From DATBMY01 sp036554605 (GTDB lineage: Bacteria; Acidobacteriota; Blastocatellia; UBA7656): a DNA stretch of 31,161 nt. Below the pieces are notes generated by a model. The model was not told where the DNA came from, searched no databases, and saw only the letters and a list, made by a program, of their open reading frames with translations. Of this stretch, positions 25,506 through 31,161 are shown in pieces. The translations under genes were made by a program, and so were the position numbers. Position 1 is the stretch's first letter; each line of letters opens with the position of its first letter. The stretch covers positions 1 through 31,161 of the forward strand of contig DATBMY010000046.1 in the NCBI GenBank assembly GCA_036554605.1, read 5' to 3'.

Positions 25506-27329
25506 ATGAAAAGGCTGATTTCAGGCGGCATTCGCTTTAAGCTGCTGATGCTGGTCATCGGCGTTGCCCTCCCTCTCGCCTACGTCGGCTGGACCAGCAT
25601 AAGAGCGATGTGGGACTCTAACCGCCGCCAGCTCGACGACTCCGTCAAGCAGCAGGCGGAGCTTGCCGCTGTTGCCTTCAAGCAATGGATAGATGCTCAG
25701 CGAGAGCCGCTGACGACCATCGCGCTCTATCTTGGCGATCAGCCGTCGCTCATGCGCAGTTTTCAAAATACGCTACGCTTTATCGTCGATACGCGGTCGC
25801 ACTGGGCAGGGGTGCGCGTTGTGAGCGCGCAAGGCGAAGTCCTGATGCAGGAGCCGCCTGACGCCCCGCCCTTATCGCCCGCGGCCCTCGACAATGCGCT
25901 CGCCTCGATAAACCAGCGCCCCTGGGTGATCGAGTCCGACTGGACACAGGGCTCGGCCCGCGGCCTGCTGATAATCGCAACTCCCATCGAGGGCGGAGGC
26001 GCGGTCATCGCGCAGGTAGAGGTGACCACGATAAGCGAGTTCTTTTTTAATGAGGTCGAGTTATCGGATAAGGGAACGCTTGCGGTATATGGGCCGGAGC
26101 GGCGAGTGCTGCTCTATCGTAATCCGACGCCTGAAACGCATCTGGGCAGAGATATGAGCGACTCGCCCTTCTTCGCCCACCTTTCGGACCAGCGGGCGAG
26201 CGTGATGGAGGTTCAAAGCCCGATTGATGGCGTGCGGCGCGTCTATGGGCTGGCGACCGCCGGCGAAACGGGTTGCGTGGTCACGATAGGTATCCCGAGC
26301 GAAGCGCTCTACACTCCGGCCCGGCAACAGTTCAATCTCTATATCGCTTTCAGCCTCGTCGCGCTGCTTGCCGCAATAGCCGCGGCGCTCTTCATTGCGC
26401 GCAGCATCGCCATCCCGGTGCGCAACCTCAGCTCCGCCGCCCGGCGCTTCGGCGCGGGCGATTATGCCGCGCGCGCTCCGGATAAATCGGCCGGAGAGCT
26501 GGGCGAGCTCAGCGCGTCGTTCAACGCGATGGCCGCGAAGATAAAAGAGCGGGAAGCTCGCCTTGCGGAGCTTGACCGGTTGAAGAGCGATTTCGTGAGC
26601 GGAGTCTCGCACGAGATGCGCACGCCGCTTACTACGATCAAAACACTCACGAGGGTACTGCTGCGCAGTAATCTGAGCGATACGGAAAAGCGCGAGTACC
26701 TGGAAACGATTGCCGCCGAGTGCGACCGCCAGATTGACCTCGTATTGAACCTGCTCGACTTGTCGCGCATCGAAGCGGGGACGTTTAACGTCGCGCTGGC
26801 TCGCGTGGACGTCGGCAGGGTAGTCGAAGCCTGCATAGCCATCGAGCGCCACAGCGCGGAAGCTCGCAAACACCGGCTTGAGGCCGGCGTGCCGGACGAT
26901 CTTCCGCCGGTGCTCGGAGACCGCGCCGCATTGCGCAGGGTCTTATGCGGCATCGTCGAGAACGCAATAAAGTACATGCCCGACGGCGGCCGCGTCCGGA
27001 TCACTGCTTATAGCGAGCATGACGAAGTTGCCATCGCGATAAGCGACAGCGGGCCCGGCATACTGGCCGAAGACCTGCCGCACGTATTTGAAAAGTTCTA
27101 TCGCGGGCGGCAGGTTGCGCCCGTCTTAAGCGGGGCCGGGGTGGGAGAGGCGGTTGAGAGTAACGAAGCGCCCGGCGTCGGGCTGGGCCTCTATCTTGCC
27201 CGTACCGTGATTGAGGAGATCGGCGGGCGCATCACCGCGGAAAGCAAATTAGGACTGGGCAGCACTTTCACCATACACCTTCCTGTCTGGCGCGACGAGC
27301 TGGATGGCGAACGAGAGGATCGGGTCTAG
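25506..27329 (+). CDS. Sensor histidine kinase (Cache, HAMP, HisKA, HATPase)
   Basis: A 607-residue membrane kinase. TM1 lies about 12-32, a periplasmic region of about 250 residues resembles a double Cache sensor, and TM2 is about 282-302. HAMP follows (to about 355), then HisKA with the phosphorylated H369 in FVSGVSHEMRTPLTTIK, and HATPase_c with the N box (IVENAIKYMP, about 485), DSGPG (about 514) and the G2 box GVGLGLYLA (about 558). It should sense an extracellular small molecule or condition and phosphorylate the response regulator encoded 5 bases downstream. The open frame extends to a GTG at 25425, but ATG 25506 better fits a kinase N-terminus and lies after a likely promoter. trkAH downstream suggests an osmotic or K+ link, as inference. 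Confidence 0.95.
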   Translation: MKRLISGGIRFKLLMLVIGVALPLAYVGWTSIRAMWDSNRRQLDDSVKQQAELAAVAFKQWIDAQREPLTTIALYLGDQPSLMRSFQNTLRFIVDTRSHWAGVRVVSAQGEVLMQEPPDAPPLSPAALDNALASINQRPWVIESDWTQGSARGLLIIATPIEGGGAVIAQVEVTTISEFFFNEVELSDKGTLAVYGPERRVLLYRNPTPETHLGRDMSDSPFFAHLSDQRASVMEVQSPIDGVRRVYGLATAGETGCVVTIGIPSEALYTPARQQFNLYIAFSLVALLAAIAAALFIARSIAIPVRNLSSAARRFGAGDYAARAPDKSAGELGELSASFNAMAAKIKEREARLAELDRLKSDFVSGVSHEMRTPLTTIKTLTRVLLRSNLSDTEKREYLETIAAECDRQIDLVLNLLDLSRIEAGTFNVALARVDVGRVVEACIAIERHSAEARKHRLEAGVPDDLPPVLGDRAALRRVLCGIVENAIKYMPDGGRVRITAYSEHDEVAIAISDSGPGILAEDLPHVFEKFYRGRQVAPVLSGAGVGEAVESNEAPGVGLGLYLARTVIEEIGGRITAESKLGLGSTFTIHLPVWRDELDGEREDRV

Positions 27330-27334
27330 CGATA

Positions 27335-27970
27335 ATGGCAAGGCGGCTGCTCGTCGTAGACGACGAACCAAATCTGCTTCGCGCCGTTGCCGCCTGCCTG
27401 CGGGCTGAAGGATATGATGTCACGACCGCGCGCAGCGGCGCGGACGCTCTTGTAAGCCTCGCCGAGACGGTCCCCGATCTGATCATCAGCGACATACGCA
27501 TGCCGGGAATGGACGGCTACGCGATGGTATCAAGGATTCGCGCAACCGCTCGCACCGCGCTCATTCCGGTTATATTTCTAACGGCGAAGGATCAGAAAGC
27601 GGACCGCATAGAGGGCTTTCGTGCGGGAGTCGATGCCTACATCACAAAGCCGTTCGAGCCGGACGAGTTGCTCGCCGTGATCCTCTCTATCTTTAAGCGA
27701 ATCGAGCGAACCCGCGCGGAGATGGCGCGGCTTGTGGGAGAAGCCGATGCGACCGGGCCGCCCGTTCTATATGATGAAGATCTGACGGATGCCGAGAATC
27801 GAATCGCCGAAGCCGTAGCGCGCGGGCTCAGCAACAAAGAGATTGCCGCTGAGTTTGAAGTTAGCGTGAGGACCGTTGAGAATCATATCAGTCACATACT
27901 CGCCAAGAAGGGATTCAACAACCGCGTCGAGATTGCCCGTTATGTCCTAGAAAACCGGCAGGACGATTAA
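27335..27970 (+). CDS. Response regulator, REC plus LuxR/NarL HTH
   Basis: A 211-residue DNA-binding response regulator. The receiver has D9/D10, the phosphoacceptor D53 (DLIISDIRMPGMDG), T83 and K105, so it is complete. A linker of about 25 residues leads to a LuxR-type helix-turn-helix (about 150-205, LTDAENRIAEAVARGLSNKEIAAEFEVSVRTVENHISHIL). It starts five bases after the sensor kinase stop, so the pair is translated from one message and is almost surely a cognate two-component system. The target genes are unknown; the immediately downstream trkAH operon is a fair candidate, since a 13-base dyad lies in front of trkA. Confidence 0.95.
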   Translation: MARRLLVVDDEPNLLRAVAACLRAEGYDVTTARSGADALVSLAETVPDLIISDIRMPGMDGYAMVSRIRATARTALIPVIFLTAKDQKADRIEGFRAGVDAYITKPFEPDELLAVILSIFKRIERTRAEMARLVGEADATGPPVLYDEDLTDAENRIAEAVARGLSNKEIAAEFEVSVRTVENHISHILAKKGFNNRVEIARYVLENRQDD

Positions 27971-28012
27971 TAAGACCAGAGCATAGTCGCAAGCTTTATG
28001 CTACCCGCGTTG

Positions 28013-28025
28013 AAGGCCGGGCCTT
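28013..28025. promoter_or_regulatory. 13-base dyad upstream of trkA
   Basis: AAGGCC and GGCCTT flank a central G, ending 31 bases before the trkA ATG. A TTGAAG (28010-28015) overlaps it and an AT-rich TTTATA lies at 28034-28039, so the dyad may cover a -35 element. A second weaker dyad (AGCATA/TATGCT, 27980-28002) lies further up. Role unproven. Confidence 0.4.
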
Positions 28026-28056
28026 GAATTATGTTTATATATGATTGGGGGTGGTC

Positions 28057-29388
28057 ATGAGAATTGTCATAGTCGGCGGAGGCGAAATCGGATTTCAGCT
28101 GGCCCGGGAGCTGGCCGGCCTTAACGATGTTATCGTAATCGATGAGAGCCCGGAGGCCGCAAACCGCTTCGCGTCTCTAGATGTGCAGGTGATCTCGGGC
28201 AACCCGACCCACCCGGAAAGACTTCGCGCCGCACTGCTCAGAGAAAGCGACACGTTTATTGCCTGTAGCGAGTCGGATGAGCTGAATCTGATCGCCTGTC
28301 TTGCGGCAAAACAGGTAGCCGGGCCGCAGACGCTCTGCTTCGTATCGAAAGAAGAGTACTACAATTCTTTCACCAGCATTGATGGAGAGGAGCCCGTCTT
28401 AGCCATAGACCGCGTCATCTGGCCGCAGCATATGCTGGCATCGGAGATAGCCAGAATCGTGCTGGTCCCGAGGGCGATTGACGTTGAGTTCTTCGCGGGC
28501 GGGCGGGTCTGGCTGCTTGAGTACCGCCTGCGGCCGGTCTCTCCTCTGATTAAAGCGCCGCTATCGGAACTCCGCCTGCCGAAAGGGGTGCTGGCCGTGG
28601 CTGTCACCGAGGGCGAGCGAATGTCTATACCAACGGGAAGCACGAGACTGGAGGCGGGAAATAAGGTCGTTTTTATGGGGCGAGAGAAGGCGCTGCTCAA
28701 GCTGCAGCGAGAGTTTATCCCGGATACTGATCGAAAGGTCCGGGATGCCACCATCATAGGCGGAGGGACCGTAGGACTGGCGATAGCAAAAATGTTGCGG
28801 CAGGGAAACGATCTACATCTGAAAGTCATTGAGAAATCGGCCGAGCGATGTAATAGATTGGCCCTTGAGCTGCCATCCGCTCTTGTGCTTAATGGCGATG
28901 GCACGGACCTGGAATTGCTCGAAGCCGAACAGGTATATCGCTCGGACGTGTTGGTTTCGGTTACCACCAATGACGAGAAGAACCTGCTGGCCTCGCTGCT
29001 GGCAAAGCAGATGAAGATTCCGAAGATCATCACCCGGGTCGATAAGCTCGCTAACCTGCGCCTTTTTGAGAGTGTCGGCATCGACGTGCCGCTTAATATG
29101 CATGTGACGGCCATGCATACCGTGATCAACTCGTTGCAGAAGACCAACGTCGAATTGCTTTCAACCGTCGAGCATGGCAAAGGAGATGTGCTGGAGCTGC
29201 GAGTGCCCGATTCTTTTCGCGCCACGCAGCTCAAGGACATGCGCAGAATCGACGGCGCTATAATTGGCGCCATCCTGCGCAACAATCAAACGATAGTTCC
29301 GCATGGAGATGACCTGATAAAAGCCGGAGATCAACTCCTCGTGGTTTGCACCCAGGAAGCCAGACAGGCTGTGCGCCACTATTTTTAG
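28057..29388 (+). CDS. trkA: Trk K+ uptake regulatory subunit TrkA
   Basis: A 443-residue cytoplasmic protein with the duplicated RCK layout of TrkA. RCK_N 1 starts with the nucleotide-binding IVIVGGGEIGFQLAREL (3-19) and ends its second strand in VIVIDES. RCK_C 1 lies about 145-225, RCK_N 2 begins near 231 (ATIIGGGTVGLAIAKML), and RCK_C 2 fills the end (about 365-443). TrkA binds NAD(H) and ATP/ADP and gates the TrkH pore. The start is ATG at 28057 with a GGGGGTGG stretch just upstream; the open frame extends four codons to a TTG. trkH follows after 30 bases, so the two form an operon. Confidence 0.96.
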   Translation: MRIVIVGGGEIGFQLARELAGLNDVIVIDESPEAANRFASLDVQVISGNPTHPERLRAALLRESDTFIACSESDELNLIACLAAKQVAGPQTLCFVSKEEYYNSFTSIDGEEPVLAIDRVIWPQHMLASEIARIVLVPRAIDVEFFAGGRVWLLEYRLRPVSPLIKAPLSELRLPKGVLAVAVTEGERMSIPTGSTRLEAGNKVVFMGREKALLKLQREFIPDTDRKVRDATIIGGGTVGLAIAKMLRQGNDLHLKVIEKSAERCNRLALELPSALVLNGDGTDLELLEAEQVYRSDVLVSVTTNDEKNLLASLLAKQMKIPKIITRVDKLANLRLFESVGIDVPLNMHVTAMHTVINSLQKTNVELLSTVEHGKGDVLELRVPDSFRATQLKDMRRIDGAIIGAILRNNQTIVPHGDDLIKAGDQLLVVCTQEARQAVRHYF

Positions 29389-29418
29389 TATGCTTTTCTC
29401 AATCTCCTGATATACAGG

Positions 29419-30927
29419 ATGCGCCTCGCACTCATCGCCCACACAGTAGGTCTCGTCCTACGCTACTTCGGCCTGATACCGATATTGCCGCTGGTGGTAG
29501 ATTTTCTTTATGGCGATTGGCAGGAGTCTATAGGGTTTGCCGTGGCGGGCTTTGGCGCTAGCCTCGCCGGAGAAATAATGCGGCGGCTGCATCGGGGCGG
29601 CGCCGACCTGAGCCGCGTTGAAGGGCTGGCAGTGGTAGCGGCGGTCTGGCTTGTCGTGGCGGTGTTCGGGGCTATTCCATACGTGTGGAGCGGGCTCGGG
29701 GCGCTCGATTCGCTCTTTGAATCCATGTCGGGGTTTACAACAACGGGAGCCACTATAATTCAGGATTTCGGATTCTTCTCCCGAGGGATTTTCTTTTGGC
29801 GCAGCCTGACTCAGTGGCTGGGCGGGCTGGGAGTGATCGCGCTGTTTATAGCAGTGCTGCCAAAGCTGGCCATTGCCGGCCGCCAGCTTTTTTTCGCCGA
29901 AGCCCCCGGCCCCGCCGAAGAGCGATTGACCCCGCGCATACGCCAGACGGCCATAGCCCTGTGGACGCTTTATGCCGCTTTGACCCTCTTACAGATTCTT
30001 CTGCTTGCGGCCACGGGGCTTCCGCTCTACGACGCGGTCTGTAATTCGCTAGCCACACTTTCCGCGGGCGGTTTCTCGCCGCACCCGGCAAGCATCGCCG
30101 GTTACGCCAGTCCGGCCGCCGAGTGGATCATTATTCTCTTCATGTTTCTGGCCGGAACGAACTTTTCGCTTCAGTATTATGTTCTCAAAGGCTCTCCAAG
30201 AAACCTGCTGCGGGACGAAGAGTTTCGCGCTTATGTGATAATTGTCCTCGTCGCCACGCTGCTTTTGAGCCTCGCGTTATATCAACTGACGCTCGGCACG
30301 CGGGCCGCTTACTTAAATGCGGAAACTTCACCTCAACCGCTTTCTCAGGCATCCTCGCTGACATCATTGCGCCATGCGCTCTTTCAGGTGCTTTCGATAC
30401 TGACCTCGACGGGGTTTGCTTCCGACGACTTCAATTTGTGGAACGACCAGGCAAAGATGATACTGCTCCTTCTCATGTTCATAGGCGGGAGCGCCGGATC
30501 GGCAGCCGGAGGGCCAAAGATCGTTCGCGCTTTATTGATCGTTAAACATGCTTTTGCCGAGCTGTTCAAAGCAGTCCATCCGCAAGCGGTGAAGCCTGTT
30601 CGGCTCAACAATCGCGTTGTTTCGATGGAGATCATGCGGTCAATTACAGCTTTTTTGCTGCTTTACCTTTTGGTCTTCGCTGTGAGCGTGCTGGTAATCG
30701 CCGCCTTTGGCCTGGACATAATCACTGCCATCACGGCCAGCATCGCGACTCTGGGAAACATCGGCCCGGGCTTTGGCACGATAGGACCGATGGCAAATTT
30801 TGGCGACCTTCATCCCGTGGTAAAGGCAGTCTTGATCTTCAACATGTGGATCGGGCGATTAGAGATTATGACCGTGCTGGTGCTGCTACAGCCGCATGTT
30901 TGGAAAACGGCCCGAGCCGGGGATTGA
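29419..30927 (+). CDS. trkH: Trk K+ transporter membrane subunit TrkH
   Basis: A 502-residue inner-membrane K+ (or Na+) translocating subunit, near the usual 480-500. All four filter segments of the SKT family can be read: SGFTTTGAT (about 104-112), SLATLSAGGFS, SILTSTGFAS and ATLGNIGPGFG. The GGSAGSAAGGPK gating loop follows P-loop 3, and about ten hydrophobic helices surround them. TrkH pairs with TrkA encoded just upstream. The ATG at 29419 is the first available after an in-frame stop; its ribosome site is weak, which fits translation coupled to trkA. The C-terminus converges on a partial minus-strand gene 53 bases away. Confidence 0.96.
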   Translation: MRLALIAHTVGLVLRYFGLIPILPLVVDFLYGDWQESIGFAVAGFGASLAGEIMRRLHRGGADLSRVEGLAVVAAVWLVVAVFGAIPYVWSGLGALDSLFESMSGFTTTGATIIQDFGFFSRGIFFWRSLTQWLGGLGVIALFIAVLPKLAIAGRQLFFAEAPGPAEERLTPRIRQTAIALWTLYAALTLLQILLLAATGLPLYDAVCNSLATLSAGGFSPHPASIAGYASPAAEWIIILFMFLAGTNFSLQYYVLKGSPRNLLRDEEFRAYVIIVLVATLLLSLALYQLTLGTRAAYLNAETSPQPLSQASSLTSLRHALFQVLSILTSTGFASDDFNLWNDQAKMILLLLMFIGGSAGSAAGGPKIVRALLIVKHAFAELFKAVHPQAVKPVRLNNRVVSMEIMRSITAFLLLYLLVFAVSVLVIAAFGLDIITAITASIATLGNIGPGFGTIGPMANFGDLHPVVKAVLIFNMWIGRLEIMTVLVLLQPHVWKTARAGD

Positions 30928-30980
30928 ACGTCGCCGAGCGCGCCGTCCGAATAGACCCGGACCTTGTCGCGGTCGCGGAT

Positions 30981-31161
30981 TCATTCTTTCGCGATATTCA
31001 TTCTTATCTCCGCGGTCTGCCCCACATCGGTCGAGCTCAAGAGAATTCTCTCTTGAGCGACGCTCCATTTTGAGACCAGATAATCCGAAATAGCCTCTCC
31101 CCTTTCTCTGGCCATCTCTTCTCGCTCGGCATTTGCCGTGCCGGTCTTAACTTCTATGCCC
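30981..31161 (-). CDS. C-terminal fragment of a probable OmpA-like periplasmic protein (5' end outside window)
   Basis: An open minus-strand frame enters from the right edge and stops at TGA (30981-30983), giving 59 residues. The segment NAEREEMARERGEAISDYLVSKW followed by ERILLSSTDVGQTAEIRMNI resembles the last helix and strand of an OmpA_C domain (usual pattern LSxxRAxAVxxYLxxxGIxxxRI ... RRVEI), which binds peptidoglycan. The match is by pattern only; the conserved D and R of the peptidoglycan site lie outside the window. It converges on trkH. A perfect 10-base hairpin lies inside its coding sequence. Confidence 0.62.
   Translation of the reverse strand, partial: GIEVKTGTANAEREEMARERGEAISDYLVSKWSVAQERILLSSTDVGQTAEIRMNIAKE
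31035..31058. repeat. Perfect 10-base inverted repeat inside the OmpA-like fragment
   Basis: GCTCAAGAGA and TCTCTTGAGC flank ATTC. It lies within the coding sequence about 50 bases before the stop codon, with no T run after it on either strand, so it is not a typical terminator. It could end trkH transcripts weakly, or be chance. Confidence 0.6.

Noticed and set aside
26061..26873. 270-codon minus-strand frame
   Set aside because: Antisense to the sensor kinase across its Cache, HAMP and HisKA regions; no recognisable motif.
28359..29285. 308-codon minus-strand frame rich in Ser and Arg
   Set aside because: Antisense to trkA, with low-complexity Ser/Arg/Thr composition and no family match; a shadow frame.

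Overview
The window looks like a piece of a GC-rich Gram-negative chromosome. The domain mix (cyclic beta-1,2-glucan synthase, DUF5335, delta-60 repeat protein, BON/SRPBCC fusion, DUF374 acyltransferase, many sensor proteins) fits an Acidobacteriota-like soil bacterium best. That placement is an inference: there is no rRNA or other marker gene here. I see no phage, insertion sequence, CRISPR array, tRNA or rRNA, and coding density is high.

Layout. (1) 2-409: the 3' end of a phosphomannomutase/phosphoglucomutase. (2) 432-14652, all minus strand: a stress cassette, read in transcription order as delta-60 repeat exported protein, DUF5335 protein, DksA/TraR zinc-finger protein, phosphoribosyltransferase, MTH1187-type thiamine-binding protein, two-CBS protein, tandem universal stress protein, and a 2935-residue NdvB/Cgs-type cyclic glucan synthase. 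It is split by a terminator-like hairpin after DUF5335, an inverted pair of REP-like repeats before DUF5335, and a strong terminator in the leader of the universal stress gene. (3) 15101-18118: a small CxxC protein, a membrane/BON/SRPBCC fusion protein, and a head-to-head overlapping pair (patatin-like lipase and DUF374 acyltransferase) that probably acts on membrane lipids. (4) 18261-21058, plus strand: DUF2254 membrane protein, MscS channel, MgtC-family protein. (5) 21074-25325, minus strand: a hypothetical protein, exported ankyrin protein, a receiver domain lacking its phosphoacceptor Asp, a voltage-sensor type ion channel with a non-canonical filter, and an SLC13/TrkA-C permease. (6) 25506-30927, plus strand: a Cache/HAMP sensor kinase with a REC-LuxR partner, then trkA and trkH. 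(7) 30981-31161: the C-terminus of a probable OmpA-like protein, running off the window.

Taken together this reads as an osmotic and ion homeostasis region: a periplasmic osmoregulated glucan, tension-gated release (MscS), K+ uptake (TrkAH), a cation channel, MgtC, an anion permease, envelope lipid enzymes, a two-component system and general stress factors. Most genes are recognisable families. The least explained items are the REP-like pair, the Asp-less receiver, the unusual channel (nine in-register S4 arginines, TTMGSEYWP filter), the DFE variant of the glucan synthase DxD motif, the lipid-gene 5' overlap with a possible leaderless start, and two similar odd-length dyads upstream of two ion-transport operons.
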